The notes below the pieces were generated by a model. The model was not told the origin of the DNA and did no database searches. It saw nothing but the letters and a program-made list of their open reading frames with translations. From NCBI GenBank assembly GCA_030267565.1, contig BRXU01000015.1:1115001-1179000 (forward strand): DNA of 64,000 bases, read 5' to 3'. Every line of letters starts with the position of its first letter. Within the stretch, counting starts at the first letter, position 1. Shown here piece after piece: positions 24,026 through 36,500 of this stretch. A program made the position numbers and the translations under genes. This DNA is from Pleodorina starrii. Taxonomy: Eukaryota > Chlorophyta > Chlorophyceae > Chlamydomonadales > Volvocaceae.

Positions 24026-24083
24026 TGCACGTGCCGATATCGCCGCGTATATCGCCGATATCCCCGATATCGCCGCGTAACTC
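24026..24083. repeat. GATATCGCCG-rich short repeats
   Basis: Irregular copies of GATATCGCCG and CGATATC occur in about 60 bp downstream of the TOM1-like gene. No function is apparent. Confidence 0.5.
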
Positions 24084-24239
24084 CGACAGGGATGGCTCGG
24101 GTCGGACCGGCAAAAGTGGAACCCCAGATCAAATCCTGATGCATGCCGCGCGGCCTGCAGTCGGGATACATTACGGATTTACGGTATCTACGCAAACAGG
24201 CAGTGCCGGAACGGGCAGGCGGGCAGGCAGGCGTGCGTG

Positions 24240-24244
24240 TTACA
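24240..24244 (-). terminator. Candidate poly(A) signal TGTAA (TOM1-like gene)
   Basis: TTACA on the + strand is TGTAA on the minus strand, about 500 bp past the stop of the TOM1-like gene. Confidence 0.45.
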
Positions 24245-24743
24245 CACACGCGCGCTGCCGGCAAGACTACGGCATCGCACAGCTACACGTCCTTAACACG
24301 GCACCGGAGGTCGCCATGCAATGACCGAAAGGCCTGCCACCACGGCAGTGACGGCACTAAACAGACGCGCCTTCCAACCTGCAGCCAGACCCCCTACAAC
24401 TCGTAATCCAAACCACAAGCCAGCCTCTCTCGGCGCTGCTTCCGCTCGAAACCCTCCCAGCCGCTCCACGCCGCGTCGCCGCGAACCCATGGAACCCAGA
24501 TCTGGCTACCCATGCGCTTGACCAGGAAACCCAGTGTCCGTTCCAGACACACGGCTCCGAAACGCCCTAAGCGACACCGAGGGGCCGAAGTCGTGGTCCA
24601 GGCCGCTACTGCCATGCCCCGCCCCGCCCGGCCCCCCTTCCCAGGCACCCAACGACCAGCCAGCGCTGTCCCTGAGCCCACTGCCCCCACGGCCACAAAC
24701 GACACCCACCGCACACCCACGCGCCGCGCCCCGGCGCCAACTC

Positions 24744-27700
24744 TCACGGATGCTGCGGCTGCGCCTCCTGCGACGCCAAAGGCGAGCCCGGCCCCTCCGC
24801 GGCCGCCGGCGTAGCCCCCGTCAACGCCGCTACCTCCACCGGCGACGCACCCAGACTGGACTGCGACACCAGCCGGTCCAGGGCCTCAACCAACTGGTCG
24901 GGGCCGCCACCGGAGCTGACGGCCGCTCGCACCGGCGGCGTCGACAGTGCGACAGCCGGATCCGCAACAGCGGGTGACGGCTGAGACGCCGCCGCCGCCG
25001 CCGCCGCCGCGCCGGAGGCGTCCGACTGGTCGTGGACGGTTAGGCCGGACAGCAGGTCTTGCATGTCTGCGGCCGCTGAGGTCAGGCACGGGGCGATACA
25101 AAGGAGCAGTTGAAGCGAAGAAGCGATGGGGAAAAGCGGGGGAGGGGGCAGCAGTGGCGGTGAGGCAAGGTGAGGCAAACGGGTGGTGGGTGGCGGCGTG
25201 AGCGCCAAAGTCATGGCCAAGGAGCAGCGAGAGTGCACAACCCGCTCCGCACCTGACTGGGCGACCCCGACGCCAACGAACGGCGCGTTCGCCTCCGCCT
25301 CCGCCGGAGGAACCTGCGGCTGCGATACCGGCAGCGACGGCGGTGGCGCCCCCGCCGCTGCGGCATCTGCCACCTGCGGCGGAACGTCGTCCTCGAAGTT
25401 GATCAGGTCCGGCCCTGCTGCCGCCGGCGGCGGCGGCGGCGCAGCCGCCGGCCCCGTCGCCGCGAACATGAGCTGCTGCATCTGCGGCTGCGGCTGCAGC
25501 GCCGTCGCCGGCGCCGTCCCGGCCGCCGCCAGCGCGTGGGGCTGCGTCGTGCGCTTCGTGATTAGGGCCGTGCCCTCATTGGCCTCCTCCTCCTCGTCGT
25601 CAAGGAGCGTGAATGCGCCGCCCGCGCCGGCGCTCGTCGGCGTCGCGCCGCCGCTGCCGACGGCGGGCCCCGAGGCGGCGCAGGCGCCGGCGGCTGGAGC
25701 CGTGGTGCTGAACAGCGGCGCACCGGGCGCCCGAGCCGCCGCCGCCGCGGCCATGAGCTTGTCGAAGGCGCCCGTGACGCGTTCTTTCAGCGCGACGGCG
25801 ACTGCGAGTGGAAAAGCGCCAGGAAAAGAGACAGCCGGTGGGGTACATCAGGGAAGGCCGCTTCTAGCAGCGCAAATGTGATCTGCGGAGGAGGTGAGCC
25901 GGAGGAGAAGTGCTCCAAGAACACCCGGAGCGGCAGCAGACGCGCGCACCCGCTGCCGTGGCTTGCCGCCCTCCCAAAACAGCCCCCTCCTCCACGTGCC
26001 CTCGCACGGTTCACCACGCAAGCCTCACCCGCCGCGACCTTCTGCCCGGCCGTCTCCGTGCCCGGCGCCGGCGCCTGTCCGTGCGGGTGCGGGTGCGGGT
26101 GCTCCCCGGGCTGCTGGTATTGGTACTGGTGGCCGTGCGGAGGTGGCGGCGCACCGCCGCCCACGCCTGCGCCCCGGCTGGCGGCGGCGTGCGACAGCGC
26201 CACCACCGCCGCGCTGCGCGGCACGGTGGGCGCCACCGACTCGGCCGCCGCCAGCAGCTCGTCGTACCGCAGCAGCACTCGGCTGACCTCCTCGTGTTGG
26301 CTCAGGGCGGAAGCCAGCAGCGCCTGGTTGAGGGGACCACAACGTCCGAGTGGGATAAGAGTACCAGCACGGCACTACCAGCATTTGCTAAAGCCTGGAA
26401 TGGAGGCCATGTATGGCTGGGGACGTGCGGGGCTGGGCTCTCGACCCGCCTGCTCTTACAACAAAGGCGGCTGGGCTCCATGTACTGTATCGTATGGTGG
26501 CCGGAAGGGCCGGCAGAGCCTATTGGGGTTCCACGTGCTGCAGGCATTCCACCCCGCCTGCGCCTGTCGCCACCTTGCCGTACCGTGCCGTACCTCATCG
26601 GTCAGCGTGTCCAGGTCGCGTTCCAGGCGGCGGCGCAGCCGCACGCACGCATCCGCCACCTCCGCCACGTAGGGCTCCCGTACGGCAAGTGGCTCCGAAT
26701 CCGGCACTGACGCCAGCATCTCGCTGAGCAGCAGCGTCGTGTTGCTGGCGGTCTGCGGGGCGGGGTTAGGCCCCGGGGCAGCGCCGAGCGCGTCAGCGTT
26801 GGGACCCGGCGGTGGTTTGAGCTCTGCCCTCCAGGATGCGCACTGACAGGCTCGGTTGAGCGCTCGAGAGTTTCGACCAAGCGGCCGCCCGACCCACATC
26901 CCCCGCCAACCCCTCGCCCGTGCGCCCCGCACGCCTGTCTGCGGGGTGACAAACCAACAACCCTGCGGCGACACTGGGTCAGCCACGGATGAACTTATTA
27001 GAAGCCCCCTCCCGCAATGACCACCACGTTGCCGGTCACCAGATGTCGCCTGGCTCCTGTCGTCCTCTGTACGCTGCCCCGACCCCCCGGGCACCCCTTG
27101 AAGCGCTGCGCAGCGCAACGAGATCATACCGCCACCGGCCGCCCTCACACCGCCCCCCCCTTCACGACCACCACCTATCCGCACATCATCTGCCCGCACA
27201 CCATCATGCGCTCGCACAGCGCCCAGCAGCTCCGCTGCCGCTCACCTCCAGCAGTCTGGCCACGCGCTCCCCCACCGGCTCCTCAGGGCCCTCCGCAGCG
27301 GCCGCCTCCGCGTGCGGCTGCGGCTGCTGCGGATGCGGATGCGCCCCAGCGACAGCGGAGTCGGCCTGGTCAGACTGCTGCTGGTGCGGCTGCTGTTGAT
27401 GATGGTGTGAGGCGGGGGCCGCGACGCCGAGGCCGTCGCCGGCAGCTGTGGCGGTGGCGGTGGCTGTGGCGGCCTGGGCGGCTACAGCGGCTTCGGCGGT
27501 CTGTGCCGCGGCCAGCAGCCCTAGGGCCGCCGCCGCCTCCGCCTCCATTGTCCCCTGCTGTTGTTGCTGTTGCTGTTGCTGCTGCTGTTGTAGCAGCCGC
27601 TGCTGCCGGCGTTCCTCGGCGTCCGCCTCTGCCGCGACGCGAGCTGGGAGGTCAAGCAGGGAGAAGGCGGCAACACCGGCACCCGGAGGGGATGTCTTTA

Positions 27701-29469
27701 ACAGTCAGCACGAAAAGATTCACAGATGCCGTTGCGGGAAGCAGAAGTACCTCCCCGGGAAACAGAAGCGGGGCATGGGCCGGGGAGGTGGAGAGAGCAG
27801 GTAGGCCGCAGCCGCCACACTGGGCGCAGCACCGATGGCACGACTGCCAGCGCGCCCGTCGAACCAACCCCACCGTATTGTTCGGCCAACCGTTACTCCG
27901 TGCCCAACCCCTCCGAGCGGGCTCCGCCACCACTTCCGTTCGCCGCAGGTCAAAAGGTCATTTGCGCAGCACTCAACAACAAATTGCCGGTACGCAACCA
28001 AATCAACCTATCAGCAAAGCTGCACGGGTGCGTCTGCCAGGATTGCCAGCCCTACGGGACACCGATAGCGCATTGACCCACGGGTCACTATTACTACAGT
28101 CCACCCACCCGCCTCCTGTGCCGCCTGCGCTTCCGCTTCCAGCTCCGCCAGCGCAGCCTGAATGGCGGCCCGATCCTGCTCATCCACGCCCGCCAGCGGG
28201 TCCGCCTGTGCGGCCGCGGCGCCAACTGCCGGCGCCGCCGCCGCCGCGACCCCGGCGGCGTTGGCTTCGTCACCTCCAGCGGCGGCATCTGCTGGTGTCG
28301 TGGTCGCTGCCATACCTGCCGGAGCCACTCCGGCCGCCGCCGCGGACGCCGGGGGGGTGATCAGGGGCACGGACTCGTTCGGAGCTCGGACGGGGAAGTC
28401 CGCGCCGCGATCCTGCGGGGTCCCGTAGTTTCACGTCATCGGGTCCTCCTTTCGGACAGGGAGTGGATGCACAGCACTAATTCAAATGCCGTGCCTCGCT
28501 GCGCACGATAGACGGGTGGCTATGGCCCGGGCGGGTTCAGGGAGGCAACGCCCTGCTTGAGTTCCAAAGCCGCCACGGCGGCAGGGGCAATCCTCTGCGC
28601 TGAACCCTCACCCGTGGTTTAAATCCAACGGCGATGCACACATATCTAGGGAGGTTTCTTGATATTTAGTTAGCACATGTGGAAGGTGAGGGGATGCGAC
28701 AGGGGATGCGCGGCGTGGGAACGCCAGAGGGAAGAGGAGTAGATAGGAAGCCTGGCCCCGAGGGTTCCGAGTGGTGGAATCCTTACCCAACCGCCCCTCC
28801 TAACGCACCAGAAGGCTCTCGTACGCAGCTTGGAATTGGGTCGGCTGCAAGCGCGAGAGATCCTCCACCATCCCCAGTACCTTGTCGCGGACCTCGCCAT
28901 CCACCTGCACCCAAGGCCATGATTTTGGAAGCACAGAGCGCGCAGCCCCGTTGCTAGGAGATTTCATGACTATACCATGCCGGAACCGCAAGCTCGCACC
29001 CGGGTGATGCTGGTGTCCTCAGCAAGCTTGACGACATCAGCCCACAGCTCCGACGTCGCAAGCTGCCCATGAAATTCGACCGGGCAGTTCTTGACGCATC
29101 CCTCCAAAAGCTGTAGCAAAGGACGGGTGCGGTGAGACATCGGTGTGTGCGTTGGAAACTCCCACGCAGCGTGTCGTAGAGCGACATCCTCACCGTGAGC
29201 GACAGCAGCTGCACCTTTGTGTTCCGCTTTGCAAGGCTTCGCTTTATTGCCTTCAGCGTTCGTCCCGTATTCAGGCGAACATCGCTGTTGACATAATCGA
29301 CGACATTGAAGTTCAGGCTCCAGTCGGGTGCAATGAGTTCATCGCTCGTTGCAGCCTCTACAAGGTCAGACGCATGCTTGTCTGCTGGGTCTGCCGGGGT
29401 TGCGGAGCTCTTGAACTCTGCAAGCTTGTCAGCAAATTTTTCTTTTAACCCCGCGAACAACGACGACAT
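24744..29469 (-). CDS. TOL: TOM1-like (TOL) VHS-GAT ubiquitin-sorting protein
   Basis: Nine exons in phase: 29469-29194, 29110-29000, 28904-28809, 28412-28109, 27643-27246, 26752-26594, 26323-26029, 25801-25253, 25075-24744; 839 residues. Exons 1-3 (residues ~1-161) form a VHS domain, seen from DLVEAATSDELIAPDWSLNF, TLKAIKRSLAKRN, LLEGCVKNCPVEFH and the closing AAYESLL helix. A Gln-rich and Ala-rich linker (exons 4-5, with a CAG/CAA-encoded Q11 tract) leads to a split GAT domain in exons 6-7 (LLLSEMLASV...; EVSRVLLRYDELLAA). The C-terminal tail has acidic and clathrin-box-like motifs (LLDDEEEE, DLINFEDD, DLLSGL). In plants, TOL proteins replace ESCRT-0 in delivering ubiquitinated cargo to multivesicular bodies. 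The last intron (25252-25076) is also open in frame, so retention would not break the protein. Confidence 0.88.
27556..27592 (-). repeat. CAG/CAA tract encoding polyglutamine
   Basis: Mixed CAG and CAA codons encode about 11 consecutive glutamines within exon 5 of the TOM1-like gene. Codon mixing suggests selection or age rather than a fresh pure CAG expansion. Confidence 0.8.
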
Positions 29470-29688
29470 TGTACAGAGCGCAGGGTACAGCGGGTATTTT
29501 CACTGCAGTCGGACACGAATACCGGGGCAAGGGTCTTGAGAGGTATGCGGAAGATAACGTACGACACTCGGACGGTGAAACTCGACGAAACTCGCACGTC
29601 TTGCGGGCGCACCTGCGCAAAGGGTACCTCCGCACGGGGGCCGCGGGTAGGCCCCAGCACAACACGTGCATCCAGTTCAATCCCACCC

Positions 29689-29694
29689 TTTATA
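29689..29694 (-). promoter_or_regulatory. TATA box of the TOM1-like gene
   Basis: The minus strand reads GATATAAAGG here, 220 bp upstream of the ATG at 29469, with a CCAAT about 10 bp further upstream. Position and form fit a core promoter, leaving a ~190-nt 5' UTR. Confidence 0.6.
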
Positions 29695-29699
29695 TCAAC

Positions 29700-32083
29700 C
29701 ATTGGAGGGCTGTGATTGCCCGTGAAGGCCCGTGCATGGCTGCGGCATCATGCGTTTGCACGGTTTGCGGGCCCTTTCAAGGTATCCCTCCAGCCATGGT
29801 CATCTCTATCCTCCATTTGGGATGTAAACCAAACAAATCCGTCGAAGTTTCCTTCAGCGAAGACGCTAGATTATCCACCAGCTGATCGACGGACATTGTT
29901 GACGGCGTGCGGCTCCTCAGCTTCCTTGGTGGCTGGCTCACTCGCTGTCCTTTGACCATGGCAAGACCATGCGGTAGTTAAGCGTGCTTGATACGGTACT
30001 GGGTGTGCCTTTACAGGGACAGAATGCAGTTGGGTGAGACGCTGACGCCAGGGCATCATGCCATCATAGGTGCTCGGCAGTGAACTGCATCCGGACCAAC
30101 AGTTCGGGCAATCAACGACGTCGCAACCAGGTGCTAGAAACGGCGGGAATCATTTCAAGCCGGACGTCGTCCATTGCCATTTGCAGGCGCTGTACTGCAC
30201 TGCGACCGTTAACGAACGTACGGCAAACGAAATCCAACCTTCCACCCTATCCACCGACCCTGGGCCTGTGTGGCTCAACGGCTCTGGTGCCACTCACACA
30301 CACCGCAGCCCCTGGCATGTTGAGTCCATCTGGCTTACATCCACTCGCAAAGCAATTAAAAGCACGCCCTGACACGCGAGCAATGTGCAATGTTGTAGGA
30401 AAAGGACACCTCAGCTGCCCGATACAGTCGGTCGTTCAAGGAACAGGGCGATTCTCGCTGGAACGAGACCCGAGCTGCGCCGCGTTCGCGCGCCCAGCGC
30501 GCGGGATGCCGGCACCTCCTTCCGCCCGCACCGGCTGCGCCCTCGGGACGTTGCTCTTGTCACCGCGGACCTTTTCCTTGTTGTCCGGACGGCACACCGA
30601 TACTCCCAGCTCGCGTCACAGGCACGCGGTTAGCCCGGGGCTGCACGACACTGACCGCAAGAATCACCTGATTGTCATCGCATTCGCAGACCGCCGCCAC
30701 ATCACATTGGGAGCAGCGGGGAAACGGGAACATGACATAACAAAAACAGGCCATCAAAAGCTCGCGCGCACGCACCCCCAACCGGCCGCATGCCGGCATG
30801 ATGAATAGCCATCCAACCAGCAACCACCCCGCATGGCCACGCGCCGCTCCCGTCCGCTGCCCATCCCGCCCCGCTCGAGTAGATGCCGCGCCGGCGTGTT
30901 GCCGAAGGGATGTAAGTGGAGTGGACACGCGCGCGCGCGGTGCCGCCAGCCAGCGCGCAACGCATGCCCCGACAGGGGCGTGCGGCAACGCCGCGCGCGC
31001 ACACACGCTTGGCAGCGGACGACAACGGCCTCCCGGGGGAAACGCAACGTGCGTTAACCCACAGCGTAAGGCCCACAGCGAGACTGAATGAGCCACTTTT
31101 CATTGGACCCAAAAAGATAACCTAACTGCAACTCGCCAAACAAAACCCAAAGCCACCTGCGGCACACACACACGCTCCAAATGTCCGTATATGCTTTTAC
31201 GGAGCCATCATTGGAGTTTGGTCTGGCGTGCGCTTCTTTGCTCGCAGGTGGGTCTCACTACCTAAACGCACAGCGTTGTGGCGCGTGAGTGAGAGCGTGC
31301 GCTGCGGCCACTGGGCAGCCGACCCACTCGCAGCGGATCAAGCCCTCGGCCCGCAGCAAACATACGGCACAACTCAACCCCACTTCGCACTTCTATCCTT
31401 TGCCTCCCTGCATCGAAGGGTGGGTTGGGCATCTGCCGGAGCTTTGCCCGGAGCTCCACCCTCCCGAGGATCTTATCTTTGGCGGCAGCCGGCACGGAAA
31501 GTGCCCACACGCCCACAATATACATTTTACGGCATCTCACGGCATTCCTCCTGGATTTCCTGCTCCACCTAGGCACCTGCTTGCTTGTGCAACCTGCGCT
31601 TTGGCTAGACCTAGCTCTCCTGCTACGGCTGCCGTACTTGACTCCTACGTACATCATTTAGAAGGGCTCTGGCGGGACTACGAAAAGTTTCTACTACTCC
31701 AACTTCGCCGACCGGAGAACGGCGCAGCACGGCACGGCATGGCACGGCACGGCACGGCAAGGGAAAGGAAAAGCGCGCATCGCAGCACGGCACTGAAACG
31801 CACAAGGCGCCGCCGGCCCAGGCCCAGGCGCGCATATGATTATATGATGAAAGGCCTCCCTACCTCATCCGCTGTGAACCAAATGAAACGGCAACAAAAG
31901 GGACAGAGGGACATCCTGGGGGAAGCATCACGAGGATGGGGCCAGTCAAGCTGAGCATCGCCTGGGTCGGACACCCGGCCGGGAGCGCCAGGTGTATCCG
32001 GCACGCGGGCACGTGCCGGTGTACGGCACGGTACCCGAGGTTCCGCGCCGGCTGACGGCGCGTCCGGCGCACGACGCTCCACC
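29700..32083. other. 3' UTR / intergenic between metalloprotease and TOM1-like genes
   Basis: No recognisable gene; the 30080-30808 and 30560-31096 frames lack domain or splice context. Minus-strand TGTAA at 30339-30335 and 30012-30008 are candidate poly(A) signals for the upstream metalloprotease gene, implying a long (1.7-2 kb) 3' UTR. A CGGCA pentamer run lies at about 31724-31760. Confidence 0.45.
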
Positions 32084-33553
32084 CTAAGGAACATCTCCAC
32101 CCAGCGCCCTTCGGCCCTTCGACCCAGAACCCCGCGGCGGCGGCGGCGAAGGCGGTGGTGGCGGTGGCGGTGGAGAGGGTCGCGGCGGCCGCGGCAGTGG
32201 TGGCGGCGACGGTCGCGGCGGCGGCGGCAGTGGTGGCGGTGACGGTCGCGGCGGCGGCGGCGACGGTGGTGACCGCCGCGGAGGCGGCGACCTGGGAGTC
32301 CCTGGCGGCCGGGGTGACGGGGGTGGCGGCGACGGCGACGGCGGCGGCGGCCGCAACGGCGACCGCGGCGGCGGCCGCGACGGCGGTGGCTTCGGCGGCG
32401 CGGGCGCTCGGACGGGACTCTTCCTCTGTATGATCTGCAGGACGTACGGCACGCCACGCAGCCACCCCAAAAGCGACAGCGACACGCAGATATAGATTTC
32501 ACAAAGTCACCGTTCAGGAAGGCAGGCAGGCAGGCGCTGAAGGGTCCGTCCGCGGGAAACCGCCCTGAGCCTCTCCCCCCCCTTCCCTCCCCGCTGCAGC
32601 GGCTGTCCCGGGGCACAGGCACGCGCCCGCACACACCAACTCTGGGCCGCACACAACACAACACAAGTGCACCAGTGTGGAAGGGACGGGCCTGGGGGCG
32701 CGCCGCGGAACTGCGAAACCGCGCACTGCTCCCCCCTCCCTACGTGGGTAGCCCCCACCCCCCCCCGACGTGTCGTTCTCTGCCTCGCCCCACCTCGCGC
32801 CCATCCCCTTCGGAGGAGCGGGCGCACTTCTGCCCTCCGAAGGCGCTCACGGCTTCCGGCCCCAGGACCCGCGCAACGAACCAACGGCCCGGTGCCAGAC
32901 ACAAACACGCCCGTTCGCGCACGCGCCGCTCGTTCTTCGCTCGCCGAAAATCCCCTGAGCGGCCCAGCCCCAGCCGCTGCCCCGATCCCCCGCCAGTGCC
33001 CCCCCCCTTACATGCACGATTGCTTGTCCGCCCGCTTGGCCGCCCACCCACCCACCCTCCCGCCCGCCTGTCCTCTCCTGTCCTGTGCCCCCACTCACGT
33101 TCAGCAATCCCTCGTAAATGAGTCCGGGTGTGGAGGTGGAGGAGGCCTGCTGTGTGCTGACCGCCGAGATGCCGCCGTCGTTGGGCGGCGGGGGGCCGAC
33201 CTGGGAGATCGCCGTCGTGGTGGCGCGCTGGCAGTCGGGGTCCCTGGAATCCACCAGACTGCGGAGGGGGTCGGAGCAGCAGAGGAGGAGAAGGTGGAGG
33301 AGGAAAAGGAGAAGGAGAAGGAGGAGAAGGAGGAGGAGCAGCAGCGGCAGGTTAGGATCCGATGTGTTGCGGATATACTGTGATGCGAAAAGGTGGGCGC
33401 CGGGCGGAAGCTCGCGGCCCAGGATGAGCGTGTGTCTCGAGTGGTTCGTTACGGAGAGAAGAGGCGGGACGAGAGAGGGAGAGAGAGAGAGAGATAAAGG
33501 GAGAGAGCGGAAGAGAGAGTAAGAGGGCGGAGAGTAAGAGGGCCCGCCCGCCC

Positions 33554-33584
<31 letters not shown>

Positions 33585-36500
33585 GGCCAGCCCGCACAGC
33601 CGCCCACCCACCCGTCGCAGTCGTCGTCCAGGTTGTTGCTGCAGTTGTCTTCCACGTTGGTGTCCCCCGTCTTGATGCATACCCCGATGAGGGCGTAGCC
33701 TGGAGGGAGGAGGGAGGGGAGAAAGGCCAGGGCGGGACAGGTCATCAGGTACCTTCAGACATGCCCTGGTAGGCTGGCAGGCCGGCAGGCTGGCAGGCTG
33801 GTACCTGGTAGACTGGCAGGGAGGCTGGATGGCAGGGAGGCTGGATGGCAGGGAGGCTGGATGGCAGGGAGGCAGGATACTTAGTCGCGATCGGACCAGA
33901 GCGCCCGCAGCAACAACAAGGACACAAACAGAAGCGCCCAATGATGTGCCCAGCAGCCGGGGGGAAGCGGTACGTGTCTTGCAGCATCGTGCGCGCGCAC
34001 ATGCCCTGACAGCCCCCGGGGCTCCCCCACGCGCCGGACGGCAGCAGAGCCGCCTGCCCGGACGGCGTGGTGGTGTGCTGGCCGCCGCTGCGGCGCGAAA
34101 GGGCCCGAGACCGCCGCCCAGCCGCGCAGCCACTCACTCACCCTCAAACACATCCAGCGCGCTGATCACCAAGCGACACATCGGCAGTGCGTAGACGCTA
34201 CCCTGGACGCAGCGCGCGGGGTTATAGGAGGGGGAGGGCCCAAAGGTCGGCAGTTGTTGTTGTTGCGGCTGTTACCGTGGGGGGTAAAGAGGAAATACCG
34301 CAGGGGGGGGGGCTCCAGACACGGGGAGAGTAGCGCCAACGGGCTGTCTAGCTGCTGGCCCGGAGATGTGAGGACAGGCAGTGTGTGGAAGGGAGGGCAG
34401 ACGCCGTTGCAGCACCGGGCAGCCCCGCCTGGCCTCGCGTGCCGAAACACGGGGTTTATCTCCCCGGGCTGGGTCAAGGGGGTCAACTCACACCGGACAC
34501 TACAAAGTCTGGGTCAGCTCTCGCCACCGTCGCCTCCGTTCCACCGCTGCGGCACCACTTTTATTTGCCCCTACCCACCACCTGCTGCCTGCAACCTCCC
34601 GTTGCTCCTCCCTCATCTCCCTGCCCTCCCTCCCACGCCCTCCCACGCCCTCCCACGCCCTCCCACGCCCTCCCTCGCCCTCCCTGACACGCACACGCAA
34701 ACGCCCGTACCTCCACATCGCTGGGTTTGGTCGCGTTGGGCACCGCCAGCGCCGCCACCATCATGGGGCGCACCATGGACGAGAACGAGTAATCGGTCCA
34801 CATGTGCACGTACACCGCGCCCGCGTCGGGGTCCTTCCACAGCATGTCGTACTTGCTGGACGAGGTGCGGTACGACACCCACAGCTGCTTGAGGCACAGC
34901 GCCGGCACGCCGCTGGGGTCGGACGCCGCGAAGCCAGGCGGCAGGAAGATGCGCATGAAATTGTCAGCCTCGGCGCCCGCGGAGGGGATCCAGCGCCTGA
35001 CGGTCCTGCCGGCGCGCAGGTCGCTGCGCTGAAGCAGCACGAAGGGAGAGCTCCAGCCCAGCTGCCAGCTCTGTGCGAAGGGAGGTGGAGGGTCGTGGAG
35101 GGTGGTGGAGGGCAGTGGGTCTCCGGAGGACGTCGGGAGTTGGGTATTGGCTCGAGGCCACTGCTGCTGCTCAGCTGCTGCCTCTGTTGCCGCTGCTGCG
35201 AGCTGTGGCGCAATAATAATAATAATAATGATACGCCCGGCCGGTAGCCGAGGCGTGGGTTATGGGAGCAGAGGGGGTGGGGTGACGGGTTTCCCCGGTC
35301 CCAGCCCCCCCCACCACCGCAAGGAACTTAAGACTTGTCCCACGTTGGTTACGTGCCGGCCGGTGTCGGTTCCGCATGGGGGTTGCGTTCCATTTGTCTG
35401 CGGGTTATAACGATAGTGTTGAGTGTCCTAACTGCATGGTCGTGGAGGTCGTTGCAGCATGCTCGGGCTTCCTTGCTGCCCGTGCCTAGGGTGTGGAGTA
35501 GAGGGCGTAGGTCCTTCCTGATAGTACCCGCAAAGCCGAGGCTGATGGCTTCCTGTGTTGTGTAGCGGACCTTCCATCCGGCTTCCGTGAGGAGTTTGGC
35601 CAGTTCTGCGTGTTGTACGGCCTTGTCGTGCTGTTTCTGTGTGTGGTTGGTGTCGGCGGTGTAGCCGACCTCAACAATGTGTACGGTGTGCTGGCTAGGG
35701 TCCTGAGGTCCCTTGTACCCTTGCGCTTGCGTTTCATGGAGGGGGATGTCGGGTATAAGGAGTATATCGGGCCTGAGTTTGAGGCGTTTCTCATCCTCAA
35801 TACTCGGGAGCAGCCATTTGGGCAGGCGTGTGCCGGCCACGTAGTCTGGTCGGGTGTCCGCGGGGCCGGCGTCCATTACAATGTAACAGCCTCCATTGGA
35901 CCCACGGGCTAGCGTACTGGTAATGTTTTGGACCGCCTTGTTGTGCCGCTGTATGTATAGGGCTCGCATGCGGGGGTGAAGGCAGCCTCCGAGGATGTGC
36001 GCCCCTGAGTCGAGTTGGTTGCATAGGGGGCAATGTCCCGACGAGGCAGGGCGGCCAGGTGCCACTGGTTTTTTAAATCGCCTCGCAAGCTTGGCGCTCC
36101 ATAGCTGGCCGTATAGGTAGTCGAAGCACCGTTTAACGTGCTTGTGTCGGCCCGCCTTGCGCTGTAGAGTCCGAGTGCTGGTGCTTATGTCGAGGTCGGG
36201 CAGAGTGTTGGCGACGTATTTCATGTAATCTGTTTCGTTCGTGTATCCCGAGTGCGTTTCCGGGCTGACCAAGGACTCGATACCGCGGTTAAGGTCGTTT
36301 GCATAGTGCCCAGCGTTCTTCTCAGGCCCAGCCATTTTCCGCAGCCACCAGTGTTGACTTCGAGGATTATTGTCTGAGGTCTCGGTTGCGCTCAGCGCGT
36401 CGGGGTCTAGCTTGGAGAGTCCTCGCGCGGCTCGTACGGCTGCTTTGTCCGCTTTCTCGTTGTAAGTTCTGGAAGTCTGTGTCTGGATTCATCAGCGAAT

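Noticed and set aside
25076..25252. Coding extension across the last intron of the TOM1-like gene
   Set aside because: The frame is open, but good donor and acceptor sites and a hydrophobic, pyrimidine-derived peptide argue for an intron; retention remains possible.
27017..28360. 447-codon + strand frame
   Set aside because: Antisense to GC-rich exons 4-5 of the TOM1-like gene; composition is Arg/Pro/Ala noise.
30080..31096. 242-codon + strand and 178-codon minus-strand frames
   Set aside because: No recognisable domain or codon pattern; they overlap each other in the metalloprotease 3' flank.
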